Source of the DNA: Acidimicrobiaceae bacterium
Lineage (GTDB): Bacteria > Actinomycetota > Acidimicrobiia > Acidimicrobiales > RAAP-2
Assembly (NCBI GenBank): GCA_027451285.1
Contig: DAIDJP010000009.1
Coordinates: 1-48,760, forward strand
Length of the DNA stretch: 48,760 nucleotides
Reading direction: 5' to 3'
Below, in pieces: positions 1-8,951 of the stretch (the first letter of the stretch is position 1; each line of letters begins with the position of its first letter). The position numbers and the translations under genes are program-made. Under the pieces are notes generated by a model. That model had not been told where the DNA came from. It was given only the letters and a program-made list of their open reading frames with translations, and ran no database searches.

Positions 1-361
<361 letters not shown>

Positions 362-713
362 GATTTTTCCGGAACCGAAATTCCTTAGAAATCAGAGAGC
401 CGGATGGGTGACTCTAACCACCATCCGACAACAGCGAGTTCCACGGGGTGGTCCTCGCTGCCTACTGCATACTTCTTTGACGAACGACGCGTCCGGTTAG
501 GTCCGTTCCCGTCGCCCGTACTGGCTTTTGGCTCTCGTTCTTCCGTTTTCAAGGAGCGACAACACACACGACCGGAGTCGGAGGTGTGAAGTTACACCAC
601 CACAGGATCTCTCCCGTGGCCACACCAGGTCTCCCCGGTGTGGGATGCCCACCTTATCAGCGCACGACAACCCGGTGCAAATGCGCCGGCGCCGTGTTGA
701 TGGCAGGAAGACC
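362..713 (-). other. rRNA operon leader with conserved antitermination-like element and two hairpins
   Basis: No gene is seen in these 352 bases; the short open frames here have no recognisable product. On the minus strand three elements stand out. Positions 519-553 read TTGAAAAC...GAGCCAAAAGCCAGTA, resembling the TTTGAGAACTCAAC...GCCAAAAG element found upstream of 16S genes in Streptomyces and relatives and linked to antitermination or processing (family memory, not searched). Positions 620-626 and 637-643 form a perfect 7-bp stem (CCACACC/GGTGTGG). Positions 401-407 and 421-427 form another (CGGATGG/CCATCCG) about 40 bases before the 16S 5' end, where a processing stalk would be expected. 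Confidence 0.55.
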
Positions 714-722
714 ACTATAGCA
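714..722 (-). promoter_or_regulatory. rRNA promoter, extended -10
   Basis: On the minus strand the bases read TGCTATAGT: a near-consensus -10 hexamer (TATAGT) preceded by the TGn extension. The -35 region about 17 bases upstream is poor (TCACCG at 737-742), consistent with an extended -10 promoter. An A/T-rich patch lies further upstream at 762-772. Transcription would start near 707 and give a leader of roughly 345 bases. This is the best -10 match between the helicase stop codon and the 16S gene. Confidence 0.5.
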
Positions 723-777
723 GTGGCGATCGGCGACGGTGATCGTTTCGCGACATCTTGTCGAATTTTTTGGAGCG

Positions 778-3700
778 TCACGCCCTGGCGTCGGCCGCGT
801 CGACGAAGGCGCACAACGTCCCGATCAGGCGCATCTCGTCGATCGTGCGCGCTCGCGCGTTGAGCAGCGCGTCGGTGCACACGAGATAGGCCAGGCACCG
901 CGCGCGACTGACCGCCACGTTGAGCCGATTGCGCGAGAAGAGGAATCCCGGTCCGCGCGGCATGTCCTCGTGCGAGGACGTGGTCATCGTGAAGAACACC
1001 ACGGCCGCCTCGCGGCCCTGGAACTTGTCGACTGTGCCCACCTGAACGGCGCCCAGTCCCGCCGCGTCCATCGCTCGCCGGAGCAGGCGCACCTGGTCGT
1101 TGTAGGGCGCCACGACCATGAAGTCCTCTCCCGTCAGGTCGCGCGTCTCACCGTGCTGGTTGACCCAGGGACTGCCCAGCAGCTCGCGGATTTGAGCGAC
1201 GACGAGCCGGGCCTCCTCGGGCGACTCCGTGGCGCGCCCGACGTGCTCGGCGCGCAGCCAGCGCAGCCCGGTGCCGGCCGTGGTCGTCTGTTGAGCGCAG
1301 CTGGCGTGACTCGTGAGGCGGCCCTCGTAGATCTGCTCGGAGATGAATCGACACACGTCGGGATGCATGCGACGTGACTCGCTGAGGAACACCCCCTGAT
1401 TCGCGGGGATCGTGGGGTGCTCGCCCAAGACGTGCTCGAGCACGCTGGCCCCCGAACCGCCTGGGTGTTCGGCCTGGGCCACCTGAGCCAGTTGGAGGGG
1501 ATCACCCAGCAGCACGAGGTTGCGAGCGCCGTTGGCCGCGGCGATCGCGTCGGCGAGGGCGAGTTGGCCGGCCTCGTCGATCAGCAGGACATCCACCGGG
1601 AAGGGCCGCACCCCCGGGCGCGACCACAGCCACGTCGTGCCGGCGACCAGGTTGTAGTCGGTGCCCTCGGCGTCGGCGGGCTTGGATGAGTAGCGCACCC
1701 CCGCGAGGGGACTCGCGGGACGCGACGAGGTGATGCGCAGTCCCTTCAACAGATCGAGGCGACCGCGCGCGGACACGACCTCGTGCGCCGCACTCAGCAG
1801 GTTGTCGATCGCGGCGTGGCTCATCGCGGTGATCCCCACGCGCTGACCCTGCTCGAGCAGGTGAGCGATGATGTGGGCGCCGCTGTAGGTCTTTCCCGTG
1901 CCGGGTGGACCTTGGATGGCGGCCACGCTCTCGTCGAGTCCACCCACCCAGGCGAGCGTCTCCTCGAGCGAGTCGCTGAACTCGCTCACCGGGGCAACGT
2001 CGTTGCGAAAGCGAGGGCGAGCGCGCCGAAGCAGTTCGAGTGAGACTCGGCTCGGTGGATCGTCTTCGCGAGGGTTCACGATCTGCTCGGCCAGGTGCAC
2101 CAGCACCCCGGGCTTGTGCCCCGGGCTGACGTAGTCGTCGAGGGTGATGACCGAGGGCACTCCCCCGGCCTCCGCGTGGCGTTCGCGCCAGGTCATGGCG
2201 AGTTCGCGCTTCTCGTGATCGAGAGCGCTGAGATAGCCGAATCCCCGTTCGACGCCCACGCCGGTGTAGAGGAAGTTCTCGCGCGCCTGGAACTTCTGGT
2301 CCACCAGTTGTTCAGGCCAGGTGAAGTGCGCGTAGGTCGTCGTGGTCGATCCCCGGGTCACCTCCTTGACGCCCGTGAAGTGGAGATTGGCGATGTAGTC
2401 ACGATCCCCGTAGAGGGTGGTGAAGTCGGACTGGGCGCGTACGAACTTGGGCGTCGTGTTGGCGATCCTCTCTCGCCGCCAGTAGTTCAACAGGTCACCC
2501 AGGAGATGCTCGGGACTGTCCTCGCCGTGGTGGTGCAGCGCCTCGACCAACTGGTCGGTATCCAGCTCGGGTTCGGGCACCTCGAGCTGGGCCTCGCGCC
2601 AATCGAGATCTACCGGGCGCCGCTCGAGCAGCCAGCGGTGCAGTGCCGCCGTGGCCTCGACGTCTTGCTCGTTGTAGCTCGCGATGCTCTCGAGGATCGC
2701 CGGGTCGGCGCTGTGCAGGTAGTGCTCGTACTCGACCACGGCGCCGGCGCCCTGCTCGATCTCGCCGCTGCGCACGAACCCCGCGAGCTTTTCGAGCGAC
2801 TTGAGCCCGTAGGACTCGGTCCCGACGCGCAGGGCGTTGCGCACCACCGCGTAGAGGTCGACGAAGAGTCCCGTGTCGACGAGGTGACGAAGGAGCGACT
2901 CGCTCGCTGTCCCCCTGGTCAGACGCTCCATCGCCGAACGCTCCGTGTGGTTGTAGTGGTAGACGTGATAGCCGGGGTGCGCCTCGCGGCGCCGCGCGAA
3001 GAAGTCGGTCAACTCGGCGATCATCTCGTCCTGTTCCTCGAGGTCGTGCGCCCAGCGTCCGTCGTAGCACCACTCGCCGTCGCGCACGTAGTACAGGCCC
3101 GCGAGAAAGAAGAGGTCGTGGTCGGCGCGCCAGAAGGGGTGGCCCTCGAAGTCGAAGTAGACGTCGCCGTCATCGGCGGCCGGCATCAGTTCGAAGCCGT
3201 GACCGTAGACAGGGTCGTCGGTCGTCTCGACGACCTCGAAGGCGGGAACGGCCCCGAGCTCGCTGCGCGTCGCCACCTGCAGATGCGCCTGACGCTGGAG
3301 ACGGTGGAAGTTCTCCTCGTGGATCGCTGCCACGGGCTCGGCGTGCGCGGCCAGCTCGGCGATGGTCGCGACGCCGCTCTCTTCGAGGGCGGAGCGCTCG
3401 CTGGGGCGGATGTTCGCGACGTAGACGAGCGAGTCCTCGCCACGCCACTGCGCGTCACAGCGCGGCGCGAACTCGCAGATCTCGCAATGCGAGCACGGCT
3501 GGGGCGACGTGTCCGACACCACCTCGCGTGAGAGCAGCTCTCGCAGTTGGCGCTGGAGTCGGCGCCAGTAGGGACGGAACTGCTCGACCGCGAGAGTCTC
3601 GACCGCTCCCGAACCCAGCCACAGGTGCATGTTGCGCGCGCGCCGACCGGTCGCCGCCTCCAGGGCGTCGACGTAGAAGCAGAGCTGGAGCACGTGACCG

Positions 3701-4119
3701 GGCTTGCCCTCGAGCCGCGTGAGCTTCGCGTCGACGGGCTCGTAGGTGGGACCGTCACCGTGATCCACCCGCCAGACGAAGTCGGCGATGCCGCGGATGC
3801 CGTCATGGATGAAGGGCATCTGGTAGAGCACGTCGTGGCCGGCGTCGAGTGCGCCGGCCACGCGCGCGACCCAGGCGTCGAAGGCCTCGCCCGGGTTGCG
3901 CCCGGGCACGTGGTAGACCTCGCGGCCCTGGTTGTCCAGGTCGACCAGGCAGTTGCGCTCGTGCTCGGAGCCCTTGTCGATCAACACCTCGGCCAACGAG
4001 CCCCGAGCGGACGGTTCGAGGGTGAGAAGACCCGCGTCCACCTGGTTGGCGAGCGAGAGCGAGTGTGCGCACTCGAGCCACGCGCTGATCTTTGACGGGG
4101 TGAGCAGTCGCTCGGCCAC
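778..4119 (-). CDS. TM0106-type RecB-like nuclease fused to RNase H-like exonuclease and SF1 (DNA2-like) helicase
   Basis: A 1113-residue fusion, probably acting on DNA ends or RNA-DNA structures; its substrate is unknown. The N-terminal part (about 1-230) is RecB-like: Asp113, Asp130-x-Lys132 and Gln145-x3-Tyr149 match nuclease motifs, and Cys17 with Cys209, Cys212, Cys215 and Cys221 has the AddB/Dna2 arrangement of an iron-sulphur cluster. The middle (about 320-510) carries DFEG, a YGLKSLEKLAG segment and YNEQDVEAT, as in YprB-like RNase H-fold exonucleases. The rest is an SF1 helicase with GPPGTGKT near residue 735, LLIDEAGQ, a DKFQGRE motif and a final NVAVSRAR motif. The start is GTG with GGAGG six bases upstream. 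It reads towards the rRNA promoter, 56 bases beyond its stop, and starts 49 bases after argH ends, so it may be cotranscribed with arg genes. Related TM0106-family proteins are mostly uncharacterised. Confidence 0.85.
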   Translation of the reverse strand: MAERLLTPSKISAWLECAHSLSLANQVDAGLLTLEPSARGSLAEVLIDKGSEHERNCLVDLDNQGREVYHVPGRNPGEAFDAWVARVAGALDAGHDVLYQMPFIHDGIRGIADFVWRVDHGDGPTYEPVDAKLTRLEGKPGHVLQLCFYVDALEAATGRRARNMHLWLGSGAVETLAVEQFRPYWRRLQRQLRELLSREVVSDTSPQPCSHCEICEFAPRCDAQWRGEDSLVYVANIRPSERSALEESGVATIAELAAHAEPVAAIHEENFHRLQRQAHLQVATRSELGAVPAFEVVETTDDPVYGHGFELMPAADDGDVYFDFEGHPFWRADHDLFFLAGLYYVRDGEWCYDGRWAHDLEEQDEMIAELTDFFARRREAHPGYHVYHYNHTERSAMERLTRGTASESLLRHLVDTGLFVDLYAVVRNALRVGTESYGLKSLEKLAGFVRSGEIEQGAGAVVEYEHYLHSADPAILESIASYNEQDVEATAALHRWLLERRPVDLDWREAQLEVPEPELDTDQLVEALHHHGEDSPEHLLGDLLNYWRRERIANTTPKFVRAQSDFTTLYGDRDYIANLHFTGVKEVTRGSTTTTYAHFTWPEQLVDQKFQARENFLYTGVGVERGFGYLSALDHEKRELAMTWRERHAEAGGVPSVITLDDYVSPGHKPGVLVHLAEQIVNPREDDPPSRVSLELLRRARPRFRNDVAPVSEFSDSLEETLAWVGGLDESVAAIQGPPGTGKTYSGAHIIAHLLEQGQRVGITAMSHAAIDNLLSAAHEVVSARGRLDLLKGLRITSSRPASPLAGVRYSSKPADAEGTDYNLVAGTTWLWSRPGVRPFPVDVLLIDEAGQLALADAIAAANGARNLVLLGDPLQLAQVAQAEHPGGSGASVLEHVLGEHPTIPANQGVFLSESRRMHPDVCRFISEQIYEGRLTSHASCAQQTTTAGTGLRWLRAEHVGRATESPEEARLVVAQIRELLGSPWVNQHGETRDLTGEDFMVVAPYNDQVRLLRRAMDAAGLGAVQVGTVDKFQGREAAVVFFTMTTSSHEDMPRGPGFLFSRNRLNVAVSRARCLAYLVCTDALLNARARTIDEMRLIGTLCAFVDAADARA

Positions 4120-4168
4120 GGGTCCTCCAGTTGTCGTCCCTAGTCTGGCCGAGCCCCGTGACGTGGGA

Positions 4169-5545
4169 TTAGGAGAGCACCCGTCGCTTCGCCGCGGCGA
4201 GGCGCTCCTCGAGGCGGCGGCGCTGATCGGCGAGCGCCGACGGCCCGCTGGCCCCCGGTGACCGCCGGGCGGCGAGCGCGTGACCCGGCGCGAAGAGGTC
4301 CGCGTAGCCGGCCAGATCGTCGCTCTCGGCGACGACGCTGGCCAGGCTCACCCCGCGGCGCACCGCGTCACCGACGGCGCGGCCCACCCGCTCGTGCGCA
4401 CTGCGAAAGGGCGTCCCCTCCTCGACGAGGCGCTCGGCGATGTCGATGGCGACCAGCAAATCGTCGTCGGCCGCGACCGCGGCCACGTCTCGGTGAAAGG
4501 TCATGGAGCGGTACGCGCCGGCGAGCGCCACCAGAACGCGGTCCACTTGGACCAGGGAGTCAAAGAGCGGCTCCTTGTCCTCTTGGAGGTCGCGGTTGTA
4601 CGTCAGGGGCAGGCCCTTGAGCGTGACGAGCAGCGCGGTGAGATTGCCCACCAGGCGTCCGGCTTTGCCCCGAGCGAGCTCGGCCACGTCACTGTTCTTC
4701 TTCTGGGGCAGCATCGACGAACCGGTCGTGAAGTCGTCGCCGAGTGAGGCGAAGTTGAACTCCGCGCTCGTCCACAGCACCAGCTCCTCGCCCATACGCG
4801 ACAGGTGCACGCCGATGAGAGCCACGTCAAAGAGCGTCTCGGCGACGAAGTCCCGGTCGCTCACCGCGTCCATCGAGTTCGCGAACGCCTCGTCGAAACC
4901 GAGCAGCGCCGCGGTGACGCCCGGATCGATTGGGAGCGAGGTGCCCGCGATGGCGCCCGCGCCCAGGGGCGAGACGTTCATACGCGCACGGTTGTCGAGC
5001 AGGCGGTCCACGTCACGCAGCAGCGACCAGGCGTGCGCGTAGAGGTGGTGCGCGAGCAGGACGGGCTGAGCGCGCTGGAGGTGCGTGTAGCCGGGCAGAT
5101 AGGCGCCGTCGTCGCGCGCGGCCACCTCCACCAGGGTGTCGACGAGCTCGAGCACGCGCGCGGCCAGTGCCCCCAGCGCGTCGCGGGTGAAGAGGCGCAG
5201 CGTCGTGGCCACCTGGTCGTTACGGCTGCGCGCCGTGTGGATCTTCGCGCCCACGGGACCCGCGAGCTCCGTCGCGCGCCGCTCGATCGCCATGTGGACG
5301 TCCTCGTCGCCGGGCGCGGGGGTGAAGTTGCCCTCGTCGAACTCGCGGCGCACTGCCTCGAGCGTCTCGACCAGCAGTGCCGCCTCCTCGTCGCTCAACA
5401 GTCCCGCGACGCGCAGGCCCTCGACGTGGGCCTGGGAACCCTGGATGTCGTGGGCGTAGAGGGCCCGATCGAAGGAGAAGCTCTCCGAGAGGTCCCAGAG
5501 GGCGCGTGACATGGGCGTGTCGAAACGCCCACCCCAGAGCGTCAT
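4169..5545 (-). CDS. argH: Argininosuccinate lyase
   Basis: Splits argininosuccinate into arginine and fumarate, the last step of arginine synthesis; cytoplasmic homotetramer. The 458-residue product is of normal family length, opens with MTLWGGRF, and carries the fumarase/aspartase superfamily signature GSSMLPQKKN that holds the mobile catalytic loop. The start ATG overlaps the argG stop as ATGA, implying coupled translation; longer upstream readings of this frame run into argG and are rejected. It is the last gene of the arginine operon. A weak inverted repeat (CCTAGTC/GATTAGG, one G-U pair, about 4139-4173) spans its stop, but no strong terminator separates it from the helicase gene. Confidence 0.95.
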   Translation of the reverse strand: MTLWGGRFDTPMSRALWDLSESFSFDRALYAHDIQGSQAHVEGLRVAGLLSDEEAALLVETLEAVRREFDEGNFTPAPGDEDVHMAIERRATELAGPVGAKIHTARSRNDQVATTLRLFTRDALGALAARVLELVDTLVEVAARDDGAYLPGYTHLQRAQPVLLAHHLYAHAWSLLRDVDRLLDNRARMNVSPLGAGAIAGTSLPIDPGVTAALLGFDEAFANSMDAVSDRDFVAETLFDVALIGVHLSRMGEELVLWTSAEFNFASLGDDFTTGSSMLPQKKNSDVAELARGKAGRLVGNLTALLVTLKGLPLTYNRDLQEDKEPLFDSLVQVDRVLVALAGAYRSMTFHRDVAAVAADDDLLVAIDIAERLVEEGTPFRSAHERVGRAVGDAVRRGVSLASVVAESDDLAGYADLFAPGHALAARRSPGASGPSALADQRRRLEERLAAAKRRVLS

Positions 5546-6762
5546 GGGGCCGGCGTGGCGTTCTTCGCGCCCTGGCGCGCCGCCCAGGTCTTCACGCCGA
5601 GACCGTAGATCTTCACGAAGCCCTCGGAGTCCGCGTGGTTGAAGCTGTCCTCGGCGTCGTAGGTGGCCAGGTCGTGGTCGTAGAGCGCCTTGGGCGAACG
5701 CCGCCCCACGACGCGCGCGAGTCCCGGTGCCTCGAAGCGCACGCGCACGTCGCCGGTGACGTGGCGCTGGGTCTCGGCGAAGAAGGCGTCGAGGGCCTCC
5801 TTCAGCGGCGAGAACCACATGCCGTCATAGACCAGCTCGGACCAGCGGATCTGCAGGCGTGCCTTCTCGTGGTGGACCTCGCGTTCGAGGACTAGATCCT
5901 CCAGGTCGGCGTGTGCGGTGATGAGAGCCAGCGCGGCGGGGCACTCGTAGACCTCGCGACTCTTGATCCCGACGCGGCGGTTTTCGACCATGTCGAGGCG
6001 ACCGTATCCGGTGGGACCCACCCGGTCGGTCAGTCCCTTGATCAGGCCCGCGAGGGACATCTCGACGCCGTCGAGCGCGACGGGCACACCCGCGCGGAAC
6101 GAGATCGTCAGTTCCACGGGCTGGGTTGCCGTCACGCGTGTGAGCGTGTACGGCTCCTCGGGTGGCGCGGCCCAGGGGTCCTCGATCTCGCCGCACTCGA
6201 TAGCCCGGCCCCAGAGGTTCTCGTCGATCGAGTAGATCTTCTCCTTGGTGGCCTTGATCGGGATGTCCCACTTGGCCGCGTAGTCGACCGAGTCGGCACG
6301 CGTCATGCCCCACAGTCGCGCCGGCGCGAGAACCTCGAGGTCGGGTGCCAGGGCGTGGGTACCCACCTCGAAGCGCACCTGGTCGTTCCCCTTGCCCGTC
6401 GAGCCGTGCGCGACCGCGTCGGCGCCGAACTTTCGGGCCTGGTCCACCAGGTGGCGCACGATCACCGGGCGCGAGAGCGCCGAGACCAACGGGTACTTGC
6501 CCTCGTAGAGGGCGTTGGCCGCGATCGCCGGCGCACAGAACTGCGCCGCCATCTCCTCGCGCGCGTCGACGACGACGAAGTCCAGCGCACCGGCGGCCAG
6601 GGCGCGCGCGCGGATGTCGTCGAAGCTTTCGGAATAGTCAGGATCCTGTCCCACGTCAACGAGCACGCAGACGACCTCGACGTTCCACTCCTCGATCATC
6701 CAGCGCACCGCCACCGATGTGTCGAGTCCTCCGCTGTAGGCGAGCACCACGCGCTTGGCCAT
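5542..6762 (-). CDS. argG: Argininosuccinate synthase
   Basis: Joins citrulline and aspartate with ATP to make argininosuccinate. The 406-residue product begins MAKRVVLAYSGGLDTSV, in which the SGGLDTS loop (about residues 10-16) is the PP-loop that binds ATP. Length and sequence match type I enzymes throughout. The ATG at 6760-6762 is chosen because the conserved N-terminus starts there and AGGGG lies 6-10 bases upstream; an upstream in-frame extension lies inside argR and is not conserved. It follows argR by one base and overlaps argH by four. Confidence 0.96.
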   Translation of the reverse strand: MAKRVVLAYSGGLDTSVAVRWMIEEWNVEVVCVLVDVGQDPDYSESFDDIRARALAAGALDFVVVDAREEMAAQFCAPAIAANALYEGKYPLVSALSRPVIVRHLVDQARKFGADAVAHGSTGKGNDQVRFEVGTHALAPDLEVLAPARLWGMTRADSVDYAAKWDIPIKATKEKIYSIDENLWGRAIECGEIEDPWAAPPEEPYTLTRVTATQPVELTISFRAGVPVALDGVEMSLAGLIKGLTDRVGPTGYGRLDMVENRRVGIKSREVYECPAALALITAHADLEDLVLEREVHHEKARLQIRWSELVYDGMWFSPLKEALDAFFAETQRHVTGDVRVRFEAPGLARVVGRRSPKALYDHDLATYDAEDSFNHADSEGFVKIYGLGVKTWAARQGAKNATPAP

Positions 6763-6763
6763 C

Positions 6764-7255
6764 TCAGATCCCCTTTGGTGAACCGTTGGTGGCGTCGACG
6801 CCGGCCAACTGGCGGAACTCTTCCGCAAGGCGATCGCCCCCGTACTCCTCACGAGCGATCACCAAGATTGTGTCATCCCCCGCCACTGAGCCCACCACGC
6901 CGCTCAAGGCGCTGCGATCGAGCGCCGAGGCGACCACGTGCGCGCAACCCGGCGGGGTGCGCACCACGACCAGGTTGGCGGAGTTCTCCACCGAGACCAC
7001 CCACTCGCCCATCATTCGCCGAAGGTGGTCGATGGGTGCCGAGCTGATCTTGGGCGTCGCGGCCACGACGATGCGCCGTGAGCCGTGCTCGTCGCGCATC
7101 TTGATGGTGCCGAGCTCTTGGAGGTCGCGCGTCACCGTGGCCTGGGTCGCGGGGATACCCTCTGACTGCAGGCGCGCGACGATCTGGGCCGCGGTGGAGA
7201 TCACCTCGCGCTCGATCAGCTCGCTGATGCGGTGCTGGCGCTGGGCCTTGGTCAT
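6764..7255 (-). CDS. argR: Arginine repressor
   Basis: Hexameric arginine-sensing repressor. The 163-residue protein has the N-terminal winged helix (conserved TQATVTRDLQELG segment, about residues 37-50) and the C-terminal arginine-binding oligomerisation domain with GDDTILVIA near residues 128-136. It sits inside the operon it presumably controls, between argF and argG, as in Mycobacterium and Streptomyces. Its ATG overlaps the argF stop (ATGA), with GGAGG eight bases upstream inside argF. Its likely operators are the two ARG-box-like sites at 9962-9999. Confidence 0.95.
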   Translation of the reverse strand: MTKAQRQHRISELIEREVISTAAQIVARLQSEGIPATQATVTRDLQELGTIKMRDEHGSRRIVVAATPKISSAPIDHLRRMMGEWVVSVENSANLVVVRTPPGCAHVVASALDRSALSGVVGSVAGDDTILVIAREEYGGDRLAEEFRQLAGVDATNGSPKGI

Positions 7256-8166
7256 CGCGGTTCCTCCTTGATCCAGCGCAACGCGCCACGCATCGCCGAT
7301 CGGCGGTGAAAGACCTGGCGCCAGACGACCGACTGCGGCCCGTCGAGCACCTCGTCGGTGATCTCGTCGCCGCGGTGCGCAGGCAGGCAGTGCAAGACCA
7401 CCGCCCCGGGCGAGGCCGCGGCGAGCAGGGAGTCGTCGACGCGAAACGCGTCGAGGTCGATGCGACGCCGCTCGCTCTCGTCCTCGAGCCCCATCGAGAC
7501 CCACACGTCGGTGTAGACGACGTCGGCGCCCTTCACTGCGTCGTGGGCCGAGTCGGTCAGGGTGAGCGATCCGCGCACGGCCCGCGGGTCCTCGATGCCC
7601 CCCTCGGCGAGCTGGTACTCCCCGGGCGCGCCCAGCGTGACGTTGGCGCCCACGCTCAGCAGCGCCACCGCCAGGGAGCGCGCGACGTTCGTGACGTCGC
7701 CGACGTAGGCGACGTTGACGCCGGCCAGTCCTCGCACGTCGCCGCCGGCCAGGTAGTCGGCCATCGTGAGGAGGTCAGCCACCGCTTGGGTCGGGTGGGC
7801 GACGTCACTCATCAGGTTCACCAGTCCCATCGAATCGCTCGTCGCGCGACGGATCCGCTCCAGCGTGCCGTGTCGGCGCACGCGTAGTGCGGCCACGGAG
7901 AACATCTGGGCGAGGGTGCGTCCGACGTCCTCGGCGCTCTCGCGGGTGTCGATACCGATCTCGTCGTCGCCAAAGAAGGTGACGTTGCCGCCCAGGTCGT
8001 GCACCGCCGTCGAGGCCGCCGCGCGCGTGCGCAGGCTCGGACGTTCGAAGACCAGGGCCACCTCGTCGTGGGCGAGCAGCGCCGGCCCCTCGCTCCGGGC
8101 GAGATCGCAGACCCGTAGAAGCCCATCGACGCCGAGGGCGTCGATGGTGAGAAAGTGTCGCGTCAC
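7252..8166 (-). CDS. argF: Ornithine carbamoyltransferase (anabolic)
   Basis: Makes citrulline from ornithine and carbamoyl phosphate. The 304-residue protein carries the carbamoyl phosphate loop as Ser44-Leu-Arg-Thr-Arg48, the HPTQ motif at 124-127, and the HCLP motif at 259-262 with the catalytic cysteine Cys260. A Leu replaces the more usual Thr in the S-x-R-T-R loop, a variant I recall from other ornithine enzymes. Start is GTG within a GTGA overlap with argB. The NLMSD segment and the Cys of HCLP favour ornithine over aspartate as acceptor, and arg-operon context agrees. Confidence 0.95.
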   Translation of the reverse strand: MTRHFLTIDALGVDGLLRVCDLARSEGPALLAHDEVALVFERPSLRTRAAASTAVHDLGGNVTFFGDDEIGIDTRESAEDVGRTLAQMFSVAALRVRRHGTLERIRRATSDSMGLVNLMSDVAHPTQAVADLLTMADYLAGGDVRGLAGVNVAYVGDVTNVARSLAVALLSVGANVTLGAPGEYQLAEGGIEDPRAVRGSLTLTDSAHDAVKGADVVYTDVWVSMGLEDESERRRIDLDAFRVDDSLLAAASPGAVVLHCLPAHRGDEITDEVLDGPQSVVWRQVFHRRSAMRGALRWIKEEPR

Positions 8167-8951
8167 TGGGTCACCTCCGTGGTCGGAATCTCGGCGCGCA
8201 GCGCGCCGGCGAGCGCGTGGGGCCGCGCTCCGCTGGCCAGGGTTACGACGCGCGCGCCGCCGTCCAACGCCGCGAGCGCGGCCTGGGCCTTGGGACGCAT
8301 CCCGTCGCGGGCCGCGCCGGAGTCGATGAGCTCGTGCAACTGCTCGTAGGACAGCGACGCCAACGCACTCGACGCGTCAGTGGCGTCGGCGCGGATCTGG
8401 TCGACGTCGCTCAAGAGCACGAGTCGGTCCGCGTCGAGCGCACGCGCGAGCGCACCGGCGGCCGAGTCGGCGTTGCAGTTGAGCAGGTCGCCCGCCTCGT
8501 CGAGGGCGACGGAGGAGACCACGGGCACGAGGCCCGCCGCGAGCAGGGCCTCGACGGGCTCGACGTGCACGGTGGGCGCACCCGCGGCTCGGCTCCACGG
8601 CTCTCCTAGAGAACTCGCGCGAAACAACGACGCGTCGGCGCCGTTGAGGCCCACCGCGGCGAGGCCCGCCTGGTTGAGGGCGGCCACGATGCGCAGGTTC
8701 ACCTCGCCAAGGGCCATGGCCACGACGCGCATCGTGGCGTCGTCGGTGACGCGCAGCCCATCGACGAAGCGACTCTCGAGTCCCACTCGAGCGAGCAGCT
8801 CTGCGATCTGGGGTCCCCCGCCGTGGACGAGGACCACTCGCTCTCCGGTCTCGAGGAGTCCTCTCACGTCAGAGGCCAGATCAACCAGGACGCTGCTGGA
8901 GACGTGCAGGTCATCGAGAGCGTGCCCGCCGATCTTGACGACGATGGTCAC
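8163..8951 (-). CDS. argB: Acetylglutamate kinase
   Basis: Phosphorylates N-acetylglutamate, the second step after acetylation. The 262-residue product begins at GTG reading TIVVKIGGHAL, the conserved amino-acid-kinase start with the nucleotide-binding lysine, followed by VLVHGGGPQI. Later NCNADSAAGALA matches the family Asn/Asp region. It is somewhat shorter at the N-terminus than the about 290-residue arginine-sensitive enzymes, which use an extra N-terminal helix for feedback inhibition, so control may rest on ArgR instead (inference). The GTG overlaps the argC stop as GTGA; the longer in-frame N-terminus upstream is inside argC and not conserved. Confidence 0.94.
   Translation of the reverse strand: MTIVVKIGGHALDDLHVSSSVLVDLASDVRGLLETGERVVLVHGGGPQIAELLARVGLESRFVDGLRVTDDATMRVVAMALGEVNLRIVAALNQAGLAAVGLNGADASLFRASSLGEPWSRAAGAPTVHVEPVEALLAAGLVPVVSSVALDEAGDLLNCNADSAAGALARALDADRLVLLSDVDQIRADATDASSALASLSYEQLHELIDSGAARDGMRPKAQAALAALDGGARVVTLASGARPHALAGALRAEIPTTEVTQ

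Noticed and set aside
742..772. Hairpin followed by a T-run on the plus strand (CGACA/TGTCG then TTTTTT)
   Set aside because: The stem has only five or six base pairs and no plus-strand gene lies upstream; the A/T run is better explained as upstream sequence of the rRNA promoter.
2095..3531. 478-codon open frame on the plus strand opposite the helicase gene
   Set aside because: Antisense shadow of a high-GC gene: arginine/valine/leucine-rich, no recognisable family, while the minus strand encodes intact nuclease and helicase motifs.
4169..5818. Longer ArgH with a 91-residue N-terminal extension
   Set aside because: The extra part is argG read in another frame; the conserved start MTLWGGRF with ATGA overlap is convincing.
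5911..7047. 378-codon plus-strand open frame opposite argG and argR
   Set aside because: Antisense shadow of well-conserved genes; no domain, no ribosome binding site and mirrored codon bias.
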